Origin: Acinetobacter sp. TR3
GTDB lineage: Bacteria > Pseudomonadota > Gammaproteobacteria > Pseudomonadales > Moraxellaceae
Direction of reading: 5' to 3'
NCBI RefSeq assembly: GCF_027105055.1
Contig: NZ_CP114264.1
Location: forward strand, 2,604,001 to 2,668,000
DNA length: 64,000 nt
Each line of letters starts with the position of its first letter. Positions within the stretch are counted from its first letter, which is position 1. Shown piece by piece: positions 6,551 to 15,031 of the stretch. Position numbers and translations under genes: made by a program. The notes beneath the pieces were generated by a model. That model was given only the letters and a program-made list of their open reading frames with translations, made no database searches and was not told where the DNA came from.

Positions 6551-7102
6551 TCAACGATCTATTTTCAATACACACATACCACCGATACAATTTGACACCG
6601 ATGCTCTATAGCCTTTCAGCGTCACAGTTTCACCATCACCGCCAGCTGTGACCTTATCAACCAATTGAACAGCTTCATCACCAAGCAATGAATTAGCTAG
6701 ACGCTGGGCAATTCTGACGCTCTCAGCACTTTTAACCTTTGCTGACTCGGTATCATTTGCAACAATCCAGCCAATGATAATCTCATCTTTGCTCAATTCT
6801 AATTGAGTACCGAAATCTGCAAATTTATAAATCTTTTTAGGCTTATTATTTGAATCTGTGCTGTCTATAGTTTTAAGCACTGGAACTCCAGCACTATTAA
6901 TAATTTCCTTATCGCTATGTATATCAACCTGTTTAAATGACTCTTCTTTATTTTCAATTGGTGATACTTCAATAACGCCATCATGTTGAGTAACTTTTGT
7001 ATTTTCATCAGAAAACTGCTCAGCATTGACTTGAGGATTGGACTGATCTGAACAACCAATAAACAAAAAAATGCAAAAAACTGGAAAAATTAATCTATTC
7101 AT
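6551..7102 (-). CDS. Prophage-encoded lipoprotein, 183 aa
   Basis: The N-terminus MNRLIFPVFCIFLFIGCSDQ is a lipoprotein signal with lipobox FIGC, so the mature protein would be lipid-anchored at Cys17. A low-complexity, charged linker follows (~20-80). The rest is a folded domain that ends with SNCIGGMCVLKIDR, whose two cysteines could form a disulfide. No family was recognised. It is a leftward single gene in the prophage accessory zone with its own terminator. Surface exclusion or another change to the lysogen is possible, but nothing in the sequence proves it. Confidence 0.7.
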   Translation of the reverse strand: MNRLIFPVFCIFLFIGCSDQSNPQVNAEQFSDENTKVTQHDGVIEVSPIENKEESFKQVDIHSDKEIINSAGVPVLKTIDSTDSNNKPKKIYKFADFGTQLELSKDEIIIGWIVANDTESAKVKSAESVRIAQRLANSLLGDEAVQLVDKVTAGGDGETVTLKGYRASVSNCIGGMCVLKIDR

Positions 7103-7164
7103 TTTCTTTAACCTATTAATAAAAATACTAAATTTTATTGTTTTTATATTCTCTCATCTTGTTA

Positions 7165-7193
7165 TTGACTTAACAACTCAACAAAGTTACATT
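7165..7193 (+). promoter_or_regulatory. Promoter of the structured leader and early operon
   Basis: -35 TTGACT (7165-7170), a 17-base spacer and -10 TACATT (7188-7193), giving a start near 7200. Repeated TTAACA/GTTAAC motifs surround it. Similar motifs occur upstream of the 63-residue gene at 9313, suggesting common control. Confidence 0.6.
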
Positions 7194-7199
7194 GTTAAC

Positions 7200-7425
7200 A
7201 GCTTAACAAAAAAGGTTAAGTGCAGGCGTGGAAACCTGAAAATTACAAACAGGCGCATAAAAGTCCGCCATTGGGCTATTTTTTTGCGTAGAATTCGGCT
7301 TATGCCTTTTTTGGCAGGCTGAATAGGGTGCTCTTCGGAGCAGCCGTAACTGTTTGTACGGTAAATTTCCACCCCTATTCAGTCTGTCACCATCATTGTG
7401 GAAAGTGGTGGTGTCAGGTTTAAAA
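7200..7425 (+). ncRNA. C4-antisense-RNA-like structured leader
   Basis: A long stem, CTGAATAGGG (7319-7328) with CCCTATTCAG (7373-7382), encloses two hairpins: TGCTC-ttcg-GAGCA and CCGTA/TACGG. Two other short segments match the region before the next gene: AAACCTGA (7232-7239) with TCAGGTTT (7414-7421), and TTTCCAC (7366-7372) with GTGGAAA (7398-7404). P1-type C4 RNA uses two such short complements to block translation of its downstream target. The name is assigned by resemblance of layout and context; a covariance search was not possible. Confidence 0.5.
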
Positions 7426-7447
7426 ACTTGTCAAACAGGACAAAGCT

Positions 7448-7633
7448 ATGAACATACGTTCTCTTGGTGCGAACACACGCACGTCTCAATCTCAAATTAT
7501 CGAACACACACCAGTACACGATCCAGTCGCCTATCAGCTTCGCCAGAAGCAACTTCTCAATCGAAAAAAATTATTAGATACATTGGGTTTTCTAGCCTTC
7601 GTATTCACGGCACTTATCCTTTTAAAAGTATAA
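7448..7633 (+). CDS. Small phage membrane protein, 61 aa
   Basis: The ATG at 7448 follows AGGA at a 7-base gap. The N-terminal ~40 residues are polar and basic; residues ~43-60 (LLDTLGFLAFVFTALILL) form one membrane helix at the very C-terminus. An alternative out-of-phase frame (7354-7668) over the same DNA resembles what is sometimes annotated as an ash-like protein, but it lacks a good start. Position just after the C4-like leader suggests the leader controls it. Function unknown. Confidence 0.65.
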   Translation: MNIRSLGANTRTSQSQIIEHTPVHDPVAYQLRQKQLLNRKKLLDTLGFLAFVFTALILLKV

Positions 7634-7643
7634 GGGTCTGCTC

Positions 7644-8339
7644 ATGGCTAAAAATAACTTACTTCTAGAAATAGAAAATGAGTTCAATATGATTGCCTCG
7701 CCTACGCTTGCAAAAGCGTATGGCATGGCAGCAGCGACCTTTATTCAAAAGCTTCATTACATCTTGCTCAATCAAGCTAAAGTCGAACACAACAAGAAAA
7801 AATATTGGTATCACACCCTAGATGAATGGGTGAAATGCATCGGCTTTTATAGTGTTTCTACGATTAAAAGAGTCATTAAAAAGCTTGAAGTGGAAGGCAT
7901 TCTGATTATTCAAAAACTAAATGACTGTAAGTGGACACGTACCAACTATTACAGCATCGACTATAAAAAGCTTCAGCAAATTTTTGCACCACAAGTAACT
8001 GAAGACATACCAAAGCAACCACCAGCCAAAGTTGCCAAAGAGCCACTTCCAGCACCAATAACACCTGAAAAAACCATCACTGGAGCTGCTCAACCACAAC
8101 ATGCTCCAGCTGCTGAAGCAGATCTATTGCACTACCCACTCGAATACCAACGTTTCTATAAATCACTACGACAAGCAAAGCTAGATATCGCTTTAGATGA
8201 CCCACGGATTAAGCAATGGATAAAGCATTCTGCTAATGTAATTCGACAAATCTATTACGTGCGACAAGGCAGCATAACGCCAGCGTACTGGCATACGCCT
8301 GAACAATTAAAAATTATATTTATGGATGATAAACAATGA
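7644..8339 (+). CDS. Phage replication initiation-like protein with winged helix, 231 aa
   Basis: Residues ~10-110 contain the pattern of a phage replication/DnaD-type winged helix domain (LAKAYGMAAATFIQKLHYIL, then YHTLDEWVKCIGFYSVSTIK, then RVIKKLEVEGILIIQKLN). A proline/alanine linker (~125-160) leads to a C-terminal domain with a YYVRQGSITPAYWHTPEQL stretch. This resembles small replication or helicase-loader proteins of Acinetobacter and enterobacterial phages. It ends 4 bases into the next gene (ATGA overlap). The exact role is inferred. Confidence 0.6.
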   Translation: MAKNNLLLEIENEFNMIASPTLAKAYGMAAATFIQKLHYILLNQAKVEHNKKKYWYHTLDEWVKCIGFYSVSTIKRVIKKLEVEGILIIQKLNDCKWTRTNYYSIDYKKLQQIFAPQVTEDIPKQPPAKVAKEPLPAPITPEKTITGAAQPQHAPAAEADLLHYPLEYQRFYKSLRQAKLDIALDDPRIKQWIKHSANVIRQIYYVRQGSITPAYWHTPEQLKIIFMDDKQ

Positions 8340-8668
8340 AAAATGATATTAATAAGATTCAATTCAATGTTTTTAAAGGAAAACTTACTAGATTTAGGTT
8401 TGCAAATGATTCAAAACGAAGAATTGGAATGACAGCTAGAAATCTTTACATAATGTTACAGTGCGATATAACATACAAACAATTCTGTATGAGCATAAAA
8501 GAATCACATTTACGCATTGATACTGACTACCAGTTCACGGATAAAAACGTACTTTTAAGCCTAAGTTCAGTGCAAGCGATCCTTGTTATGAGCAATTCAG
8601 AATTAAGCTGGCAGCTACATCATGCCCTTACCGACCTCATACATAACGGTTTTTCAGATTTGAATTAA
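8336..8668 (+). CDS. Hypothetical phage protein, 110 aa
   Basis: Overlaps the preceding gene by 4 bases. The product has a basic N-terminal half (FNVFKGKLTRFRFANDSKRR) and a C-terminal helical part (LSLSSVQAILVMSNSELSWQ). The family was not recognised. Codon use is more AT-rich than its neighbours. Confidence 0.55.
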   Translation: MKNDINKIQFNVFKGKLTRFRFANDSKRRIGMTARNLYIMLQCDITYKQFCMSIKESHLRIDTDYQFTDKNVLLSLSSVQAILVMSNSELSWQLHHALTDLIHNGFSDLN

Positions 8669-8677
8669 GGGGTAACA

Positions 8678-8875
8678 ATGGACATCGATTTACAACTAAG
8701 CCAACTTGTGGGTCAGTTAAATTTATTGGTGGATCTTACTGAAGATGCAAATGGTCAGCTAACGACTAGCTCCCGTGCATTGGCATCGACATTCCAAAAC
8801 CTTTTACAGCAAGTTGAGAATATTAATCAGCAATATCAGAAGGAAATGAGGAAGCGAAACTCTGCGCCATCGTAA
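8678..8875 (+). CDS. Small helical phage protein, 65 aa
   Basis: Good ribosome site (AAGGGG) before the ATG at 8678. The product is a single helical polypeptide (MDIDLQLSQLVGQLNLLVDL) with a glutamine-rich tail, suggesting a coiled coil. Its last ~53 bases overlap the end of the convergent repressor gene. Family unknown. Confidence 0.55.
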   Translation: MDIDLQLSQLVGQLNLLVDLTEDANGQLTTSSRALASTFQNLLQQVENINQQYQKEMRKRNSAPS

Positions 8876-9176
8876 ACAGCGCTTCGCGCTGGTTGACGTT
8901 AGTTTGCTTATATAACGCCAGCCAGTCTTTATCTCGTTGTGTTAAATGGTTAGCTGAATCACTGTTCTTCCCAGACAATATAAAAATCACATCAAAACCT
9001 AGTCCGAGCAATTTTTGTAAGTCATCAATTTTCATCATTCTTTTATCGTTTTCATAACGATAAACCGTTTGTTTGTCTAAATCGAGTTTTTCAGCCAATT
9101 CTAATTGTGTGAACCCGAACCTCAATCGCTCTTTTCCTAAACGAGAGCCGATACTATCGTTATTTTCTATATCCAT
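8823..9176 (-). CDS. XRE-family prophage repressor, 117 aa
   Basis: Residues ~10-65 form a classic helix-turn-helix (LGKERLRFGFTQLELAEKLD, then LDKQTVYRYENDKRMMKIDD) of the Cro/CI/XRE class. The C-terminal ~50 residues are a helical tail without the S24 self-cleavage motifs, so this is not a LexA-type cleavable CI. It is transcribed away from the replication operon, with a 20-base palindrome just upstream. It is the likely lysogeny repressor of this prophage. Confidence 0.85.
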   Translation of the reverse strand: MDIENNDSIGSRLGKERLRFGFTQLELAEKLDLDKQTVYRYENDKRMMKIDDLQKLLGLGFDVIFILSGKNSDSANHLTQRDKDWLALYKQTNVNQREALFTMAQSFASSFPSDIAD

Positions 9177-9199
9177 TTAGTCTATTACCACTATGTTAA

Positions 9200-9219
9200 A
9201 ATAGTCCAAATGGACTATT
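9200..9219. promoter_or_regulatory. Palindromic operator of the prophage repressor
   Basis: AATAGTCCA-aa-TGGACTATT: a perfect 9-base inverted repeat with a 2-base centre, 24 bases upstream of the repressor start and in the divergent intergenic region. A partial copy (TTTAGTCTATT) lies over the repressor start codon. Confidence 0.7.
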
Positions 9220-9312
9220 ATTAAATCTAACAAGTTAACATCTCAACATATTAACAAAGTTAATTTTCCAAACACAGCTATAAAGCTGTAATTCTCATAG
9301 GAGTCGTCGACC

Positions 9313-9504
9313 ATGACAACACTAGCACCTTCAGACGAAAAAAGAGTGCAGATTAGCTTCCGTGCACCTGAATCTCGTCGTAAACAAATCCGTATTGAAG
9401 CAGCACTTGTGGGACTAAACCCTAACGAATGGTTAGATCGTTTAGTCGTCAGAGAGCTAGAAGATTTGGATAAGAAAAAACCGAAAAATCAGGAAGCGCA
9501 ATAA
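9313..9504 (+). CDS. Small ribbon-helix-helix-like phage protein, 63 aa
   Basis: The ribosome site AGGAG lies 9 bases before the ATG, just after a small ACAGCT/AGCTGT hairpin. The product (KRVQISFRAPESRRKQIRIE, then an AALVGLNPNEWLDRLVVREL stretch) has the strand-helix-helix pattern of Arc-type regulators. It is the first gene divergent from the repressor, where a Cro-like or Cox-like early regulator would be expected. Confidence 0.6.
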   Translation: MTTLAPSDEKRVQISFRAPESRRKQIRIEAALVGLNPNEWLDRLVVRELEDLDKKKPKNQEAQ

Positions 9505-9572
9505 TCGCATAAAAACCATAAATAAAAGCAAAGTCATCAAACAAATTTATAACTTCAAGCGGTACAAGAAAT

Positions 9573-9779
9573 ATGGGTAAGCGGTCTCAGGAAGTGCATG
9601 TCAAGGATGACAAATTAATTTGTAGTACATGCAATACACCTCTCCAGCTGCACGGAAGCGCAGCGATAAAGAATGAAGATCATCAATTCATTAGCGAATG
9701 TACCACTTGTAAGACTGTTATTCGCTTGAAGATTGAGGTCGTCAGAGTATTCAGCAAAAAGGCGGTGCTAGTGCTATGA
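9573..9779 (+). CDS. Small zinc-ribbon protein, 68 aa
   Basis: Two CxxC pairs (ICSTCNTPL at ~17-25 and ECTTCKTV at ~42-49) form a four-cysteine zinc site. No ribosome site of note lies upstream. It overlaps the start of the next zinc protein by 4 bases. Possibly a Com-like translational or transcriptional regulator; this is inferred only from size and zinc motif. Confidence 0.55.
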   Translation: MGKRSQEVHVKDDKLICSTCNTPLQLHGSAAIKNEDHQFISECTTCKTVIRLKIEVVRVFSKKAVLVL

Positions 9780-10183
9780 GTAGATCTATTGGTATTTATT
9801 GCCCACATTGTGGCACACGTATGTACGTCAATGGACGTAAACAACCCTCTCCTGTTTTACATAAACTTGTTGTTTCATGCAAAAACCAACGCTGTTTAGC
9901 AAGTTACAACGCACACGTTGAAATTGTATCAGCGATACAAAAAAGCTTAACCCCTTCAGATGAAGTCAGTTCGATCCAAAACTTACACCCATGGTTCAAA
10001 GAGCTTGAGTTCCTTGTACAAAGTATTGAAGTCAATCCAAGTGCAGCAAAAGATTCAATTGGTCATATCAAAGGCTTTATTCAAGCACTACAGATTTGCA
10101 GCTTGATCGATCTATCAGAAGCACAGCGATATACACGACGAATTAACAATCTTTCACTATTTCCAACGGATATGACTCAATGA
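9776..10183 (+). CDS. ogr: Ogr/Delta-like late transcription activator
   Basis: The N-terminal motif (IYCPHCGTRMYVNGRKQPSP, later VVSCKNQRCLASY) gives the CxxC...CxxxxC spacing of the Ogr/Delta zinc finger. P2 Ogr uses this finger to activate late promoters together with host RNA polymerase. At 135 residues it is longer than P2 Ogr (72), with a helical C-terminal extension. It is coupled on both sides by 4-base overlaps. The gene symbol is by family; late promoter activation is inferred. Confidence 0.75.
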   Translation: MSRSIGIYCPHCGTRMYVNGRKQPSPVLHKLVVSCKNQRCLASYNAHVEIVSAIQKSLTPSDEVSSIQNLHPWFKELEFLVQSIEVNPSAAKDSIGHIKGFIQALQICSLIDLSEAQRYTRRINNLSLFPTDMTQ

Positions 10184-12906
10184 GCATTCAACAAAAAATT
10201 GATAGGCATCTAAATGACATCTTTCAGTTCAAGCTTGTAAAAGGTTGGTATCGTGAAGGTAGATGTCCACAATGCAACAAAAAATCTTGCTATACCCATG
10301 CTGAAAAACCACGCATCATTAAATGTAACCACCAAAATAATTGTGGTTACGAAGAGCACGTAAAAGAAATTTGTGCAGACTTATTTAAAGACTGGACAGC
10401 GGAATTCCCTAAAACGAAGGAAAATCCAACCGCCAGTGCCGATGCATACTTGGTTGAAGCACGAGGCTTGGACATTACAAAACTCAAAGGCATGTACACC
10501 CAAGAGATATTTAACAACGACAAAAAATATCCTGGTCAATACAGTGCCACAGTCCGTTTTAAACTCGCAGGGGCTGACAATGTTTATTGGGAACGCTTGA
10601 TTGACCGTACCGAACGCTTTGGCAGTCAAAAAGCTAATATCATCAATAAATTCACAGGACTTTATTGGACCTATCACCAAAAATTTGATGACCTTTGTAT
10701 CAGCAAGGAAGTATGGCTACCTGAAGGGATTTTTAACAGCATTGCACTCAGCTTTAATAATATTGTCAGTGCAGCAACCATCTCATCAAATAACTATCCA
10801 ACTAAGCTCCTCGAGCAGATCAAACAACGTTGTGAAGTGCTTCAAGTTCCCCTCCCAACACTGGTATGGGCATTTGACAATGATGACGCAGGCAGAAAGG
10901 CAACTCGTAAATTTCACGACCGTGCAGTCGAAGATGGCTGGGACTCAACCGCAGCATTCCCAATACTTGCAAAAGATTCTGACCTTGACTGGAACGACTT
11001 ACACGAACGTGGGCTTTTGACTGAAGCGGATGACCTTAAACGCTACCGCCATTTTGGACAGCTCCATATTGCAAAAAGTGAATATGAAGCGGCTCACCTC
11101 ATTTACAACTACCACAACCAAAAGAAAAATACCTTCAGCTTTACACACCAATATCAAACCTATTGGTTCAGTTTAGACAATGATAAATATCAAAAAGAAT
11201 ATGACGTTCAACTACAGATAAAAGACTCAGCAAAAGAAGCAGAAGAAGAGGCACTGAAACAAGCAGGCAAAGTTGAACTGGTCTGTAAAGCCATCATCAA
11301 AGGGCTCTACTTTCAACGCAACACAATTACTGACGAATCATGGTACTACTTCAAGATCATTGATGGCATTAGTGATCCAGTCAATGCCACATTTACCACT
11401 GAACAATTCACATCAAAACAAAACTTTACCAACCGTCTACTCAATATTAGCAAAGGGGCTTGGTGGCTTGGTAATGACAAACAGCTTCAAACCATCATGC
11501 TCCGTGAAACGGATAAACGATATATCAAAGAAGTTAAAACCATTGATTTTATTGGCTATAGCAAAGAATACCGTGCCTATATTTTCAATAAACATGCTGT
11601 TTATAAAGGGAAAGTTATCCACATTAATGATCAGGATTTCTACAGAACAGGCAAAGTCGACGTAAAAACTTTATCAAACAGTCCAGTTGTACAATTGAAT
11701 CCTGAACCATTCCAACCAACTTGGTGGCAAGACTTTTACCAAATTAACCGAGAAAAAGGACTGATTTTATTGGCATGGTGGACTGGATCATTTTTTGCAG
11801 AGCAGATCCGTGAAAAACACTATTCATACCCTTTTATGGAATATGTTGGTCAAGCTGGTGCTGGTAAATCATCTTTAATTGATTTTTTCTGGAAACTATC
11901 AGCACGAGTTGGCGCAAAAGAAGGTATCAATCCGAACAGCTCCTCTCCAGCAGCGATTCACCGTTCAATGGCACAGGTTTCTAATTTACCTGTGGTATTT
12001 ATTGAGGGTGACCGCAAAACAGACCAAAAACAAGCAAAGCAGAAGTTTGATTGGGACGAACTTAAAGATGCATTCAATGGACAGAACATTCGCTCACGTG
12101 GTCTAAAAACATCAGGCAACGATACCTATGAGCCACCATTTCGTGGTGCGATCTTGATCAGCCAAAACGATCCAATTAATGCGACTGAAGCAATTCTCAG
12201 CCGTACATTACATATCTATGTTGATATGCAAGGGCATACATATGAAAAGAAACTGATTGCAAACCGTTTATATGGGATCGAATTTTCAGAAGCTGCAAAA
12301 TACATGACGCATTGTCTAAAACAAGAAGACAATATTTTAAAAACGTTTTTTGAGAAGTTCGGAGAAATCGAAAAGGAATTTCACCAAAGTGGCATTTCAC
12401 ATACTCGTATTGCCCTATGTCATGCACAGATCTCAGCGATGATCGACGCACTCGCAGCGCATGTTTTAAAAGACACAATTGATCTAGAAGAAATATGCGA
12501 TGCCAAACGCATGCTTGAAGAAATGGCACGTTCACGCATGAATGACTTATCAGATGATCATGTTCAAGTGAAGCAGTTCTGGGAAGTTTACGAATACTTA
12601 AATGGTATCAAACGCAACGCCAATTTCTCACTCAACCATCACAACCATAACGATCCGAACATTGCGATCAATTTAAACGAAATCTACAAAGCAGCATCAA
12701 TGAATTATCAGGCATTACCTGACATTAACGACATGCGCACTCTGCTCAAATCAAGCAAAAAATACAAATTCATAGAGATGAATAAACAAGTTCGCTCAAC
12801 CAGTTTCCCTGTTGATGAAGGCAAAAATGTAAGTGCCGACATCGCAACACCACGCAACGTCAAATGCTGGATTTTCAGCAATCCTAACCAGTTCAAACCA
12901 CAGTAG
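10180..12906 (+). CDS. Phage primase-helicase (zinc finger, Toprim, DUF927, ATPase), 908 aa
   Basis: The N-terminus has a zinc finger (CPQCNKKSC at ~28, then CNHQNNC). A Toprim-like domain at ~170-270 has the invariant acid (LPEGIFNSIA) and the DND motif (WAFDNDDAGRKATRKF). A DUF927-like region at ~450-540 leads to Walker A GQAGAGKSS at ~556 and an acidic Walker B-like VVFIEGDR at ~605. This is the layout of P4-alpha-like primase-helicases that start phage DNA replication. It differs from P2 itself, which uses the GpA nickase, so this phage probably replicates by a different mechanism from P2. Confidence 0.85.
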   Translation: MSIQQKIDRHLNDIFQFKLVKGWYREGRCPQCNKKSCYTHAEKPRIIKCNHQNNCGYEEHVKEICADLFKDWTAEFPKTKENPTASADAYLVEARGLDITKLKGMYTQEIFNNDKKYPGQYSATVRFKLAGADNVYWERLIDRTERFGSQKANIINKFTGLYWTYHQKFDDLCISKEVWLPEGIFNSIALSFNNIVSAATISSNNYPTKLLEQIKQRCEVLQVPLPTLVWAFDNDDAGRKATRKFHDRAVEDGWDSTAAFPILAKDSDLDWNDLHERGLLTEADDLKRYRHFGQLHIAKSEYEAAHLIYNYHNQKKNTFSFTHQYQTYWFSLDNDKYQKEYDVQLQIKDSAKEAEEEALKQAGKVELVCKAIIKGLYFQRNTITDESWYYFKIIDGISDPVNATFTTEQFTSKQNFTNRLLNISKGAWWLGNDKQLQTIMLRETDKRYIKEVKTIDFIGYSKEYRAYIFNKHAVYKGKVIHINDQDFYRTGKVDVKTLSNSPVVQLNPEPFQPTWWQDFYQINREKGLILLAWWTGSFFAEQIREKHYSYPFMEYVGQAGAGKSSLIDFFWKLSARVGAKEGINPNSSSPAAIHRSMAQVSNLPVVFIEGDRKTDQKQAKQKFDWDELKDAFNGQNIRSRGLKTSGNDTYEPPFRGAILISQNDPINATEAILSRTLHIYVDMQGHTYEKKLIANRLYGIEFSEAAKYMTHCLKQEDNILKTFFEKFGEIEKEFHQSGISHTRIALCHAQISAMIDALAAHVLKDTIDLEEICDAKRMLEEMARSRMNDLSDDHVQVKQFWEVYEYLNGIKRNANFSLNHHNHNDPNIAINLNEIYKAASMNYQALPDINDMRTLLKSSKKYKFIEMNKQVRSTSFPVDEGKNVSADIATPRNVKCWIFSNPNQFKPQ

Positions 12907-12914
12907 AGGAATTT

Positions 12915-13130
12915 ATGAATCAATCTTGTAATGATGGTCGCAACATAACTGAAGCTATTCTTCAGGTTCATGTATGTATTGCTACTTTAAAACAGCACAA
13001 AACAAAACAAGTCACAAAAGAGGCAAAAAAAGTTTTAACAGTAATTCGAAAAAACCTGAATTGGGAAAACTCCCCAGAACTGAGTCAGAAAGTCCATTTG
13101 TTACAAGGCATGCTTTATAAAGCAGTTTGA
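12915..13130 (+). CDS. Hypothetical phage protein, 71 aa
   Basis: Ribosome site GAGG 7 bases before the ATG. The product has a basic helical centre (QHKTKQVTKEAKKVLTVIRK). No family was recognised. It follows the primase by 8 bases, so it is part of the same early operon. Confidence 0.5.
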   Translation: MNQSCNDGRNITEAILQVHVCIATLKQHKTKQVTKEAKKVLTVIRKNLNWENSPELSQKVHLLQGMLYKAV

Positions 13131-13195
13131 TCACTAGCACACATACAGAAGCTGTCACTTCTGTATGTGTCACACAATCACAACGGAGCGCAATT

Positions 13196-13627
13196 ATGCA
13201 AAACGATTCTACAGTAGAAACAGAACAAGCGGAAATCCCTGTCCATTTACAGTGCGAACCACGTACTTTTAAGGTCACTTATGACAAATTCAGCGATGTA
13301 TGTGAACTGGAATTCACCATCATCATTAAATGTACTGACGAAATGCTCCATGAACACAATAATTTTTGGGCTGGTTATAACGATCGACTAAATGAAAATA
13401 ATGGAGATATTGTCGCTGTCATGCTGAAAATGATAGCTAGAGATGTCTTTTATGCCTGTTATGAAGACAAAGCAAATGTAGGTATACCACCATATAAATG
13501 GGGAATAAATACTATTTTTCAGGAGGAAGGTTGGGATTGCAACAGTTTTGAAATAACCAAACTTCATTTTGAAAGTTATGTAAATGGCGATGATTTTGAA
13601 ATCACACCTATTTCGGTTGAGGGATAA
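13196..13627 (+). CDS. Hypothetical phage protein, 143 aa
   Basis: The start was taken at the ATG at 13196 because a GGAG ribosome site precedes it; the frame opens earlier at 13127. The product has a beta-rich centre (PRTFKVTYDKFSDVCELEFT) and a FYACYEDKANVGIPPYKWG stretch. It resembles small conserved proteins of Acinetobacter phages but no family was named with confidence. Confidence 0.5.
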   Translation: MQNDSTVETEQAEIPVHLQCEPRTFKVTYDKFSDVCELEFTIIIKCTDEMLHEHNNFWAGYNDRLNENNGDIVAVMLKMIARDVFYACYEDKANVGIPPYKWGINTIFQEEGWDCNSFEITKLHFESYVNGDDFEITPISVEG

Positions 13628-13630
13628 ATC

Positions 13631-14071
13631 ATGAATGTATCTACTAAAATTCGTGCAGACTATTCATCAGACATAGCTAAATTCGTAAAAAATGGCGGTG
13701 TAATTCATAAAGCAGTTAATACGAACAAATGTGAATTTAATCATTTTAATGCAGATAAGGCTGCAAAAAATGCAGAAAAGCCCAATAGTTTTCAAAATTC
13801 AATACTGCGTAAACGTGCAGAAAAGGAATCAAAAAAAAGTTATGTACCAATTGCAGCTTGCCGATCTTGCCTAACATCAGAGCGATCAGTTAAGTCAAAT
13901 GCCTGTTTAGAATGTGATAGAAGAAGATTTAGAGCAAAAACACAGTTCAATGAAACCAAACTAAGTCAAATTATTGAATACCTTTATCAAACTAAACAAT
14001 CAATCCTATTTAAAAAAGATGGGAAGACTTTTATTTTAAAAATTGAAGAACAAGGAGAGCCATCACAATGA
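13631..14071 (+). CDS. Hypothetical zinc-binding phage protein, 146 aa
   Basis: The central part has two Cys pairs (AACRSCLTSERSVKSNACLE followed by CDRRRFRAK), a likely four-cysteine zinc knuckle in a basic stretch. It overlaps the next gene by 4 bases. Nucleic-acid binding is inferred from zinc plus basic residues. Confidence 0.5.
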   Translation: MNVSTKIRADYSSDIAKFVKNGGVIHKAVNTNKCEFNHFNADKAAKNAEKPNSFQNSILRKRAEKESKKSYVPIAACRSCLTSERSVKSNACLECDRRRFRAKTQFNETKLSQIIEYLYQTKQSILFKKDGKTFILKIEEQGEPSQ

Positions 14072-14466
14072 ATATGGCCGTATCAAATTTTAAAAAATCG
14101 GGTCGACCAATTAAGTTAAAAAGCACATATGGACCGTGGTGGGATTCTGAATTAATCGTTTTAGAAAGCATGCTAGAAGAGCATAAAACATTTACAGAAA
14201 TTGCAGATGTGCTTGATTGCACACCTCATCGAGTACGACAAAAAGTTGAAATTCTAAAATCAAAAGGTCTACCACCAACAAAAGGTGGGCGACCTCGCCA
14301 TCAATTCCGTCGTACTAGAGGCAGTTGGTGGGACTGTGAAGTAACAGTTTTAAAAGCGATGCTTCAGGATAAATTCAAAGTTCCATACATTTCTGAAGTA
14401 CTGGATCGAGATACAAATTGTGTGCATACAAAAATTAAATACTTACAAATGAAGGGTGAACTATGA
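14068..14466 (+). CDS. Phage DNA-binding-like protein with two tandem SANT/HTH-like repeats, 132 aa
   Basis: Two halves repeat the same plan: a [20 protein letters not shown] helix set at ~25 and [20 protein letters not shown] at ~87, each followed by a helix-turn-helix-like segment ([18 protein letters not shown] and [18 protein letters not shown]). The repeat is visible by eye and suggests an internal duplication. Sequence-specific DNA binding is inferred. It overlaps both neighbours by 4 bases. Confidence 0.55.
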   Translation: MNMAVSNFKKSGRPIKLKSTYGPWWDSELIVLESMLEEHKTFTEIADVLDCTPHRVRQKVEILKSKGLPPTKGGRPRHQFRRTRGSWWDCEVTVLKAMLQDKFKVPYISEVLDRDTNCVHTKIKYLQMKGEL

Positions 14467-14816
14467 GAGGCGTAAATAAAGTTATTTTAGTCGGTTCTCT
14501 TGGTGCAGATCCGCAGAAAAAAGGTTTTCCAAATGGCGGATCATATGCCCAATTTTCAATAGCAACATCTGAAAGTTGGCAAGATAAGCAAACTGGGGAA
14601 TGGAAAGAAAATACAGAATGGCATCGCATTGTTGCCAACGGGAGATTGGGCGATATCGCTGCACAATATCTAAAAAAAGGTTCAAAAGTTTATGTCGAGG
14701 GTTCTCTCCGAACACGATTGTGGAAAGACCAGAATAATGTTGAACGCTATATCACTGAAGTGAAGCTCAACAGCATGCAGATGCTCGACTCAGCCCCACA
14801 AGCAAACCCATATTAA
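14463..14816 (+). CDS. ssb: Single-stranded DNA-binding protein, phage-encoded
   Basis: The first 105 residues are a complete OB-fold SSB ([18 protein letters not shown], then [20 protein letters not shown] and a [19 protein letters not shown] stretch). At 117 residues it lacks the long linker and acidic DDDIPF-type tail that host SSB uses to recruit repair proteins. It would coat single strands during phage replication without host partner binding (inference). Overlaps the preceding gene by 4 bases. Confidence 0.92.
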   Translation: MRGVNKVILVGSLGADPQKKGFPNGGSYAQFSIATSESWQDKQTGEWKENTEWHRIVANGRLGDIAAQYLKKGSKVYVEGSLRTRLWKDQNNVERYITEVKLNSMQMLDSAPQANPY

Positions 14817-14825
14817 GTGAGAATA

Positions 14826-15029
14826 ATGAAAATGAACTTCGAACAAGTTGTGATTGCACGTGAAGCAATAACCGATAAACACGGTGCAGAAAAACCAGTT
14901 AAAAATGTCCAGGACTCTATGATTTGCCCAATTTGCAAAACTGGGGAGCTAAATTACAAAATTATGAGTTATAACGGGCACATACATGCCAGATGTACAA
15001 CCGAAAATTGTGTCTGCTGGATGGAATAA
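14826..15029 (+). CDS. Small zinc-ribbon phage protein, 67 aa
   Basis: CPICKTGEL at ~35 and CTTENCVCW near the end give a zinc-ribbon pattern. A GTG at 14817 directly after the ssb stop is an alternative start; the ATG at 14826 was chosen. It ends 2 bases before the next ATG. Family unknown. Confidence 0.5.
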   Translation: MKMNFEQVVIAREAITDKHGAEKPVKNVQDSMICPICKTGELNYKIMSYNGHIHARCTTENCVCWME

Positions 15030-15031
15030 TT

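Noticed and set aside
7354..7668. Rightward 104-codon frame overlapping the small membrane protein gene
   Set aside because: It lacks a ribosome site, starts inside the structured leader, and has a Ser/Thr-rich composition typical of an out-of-frame reading. The 7448-7633 frame has a proper start and a membrane helix.
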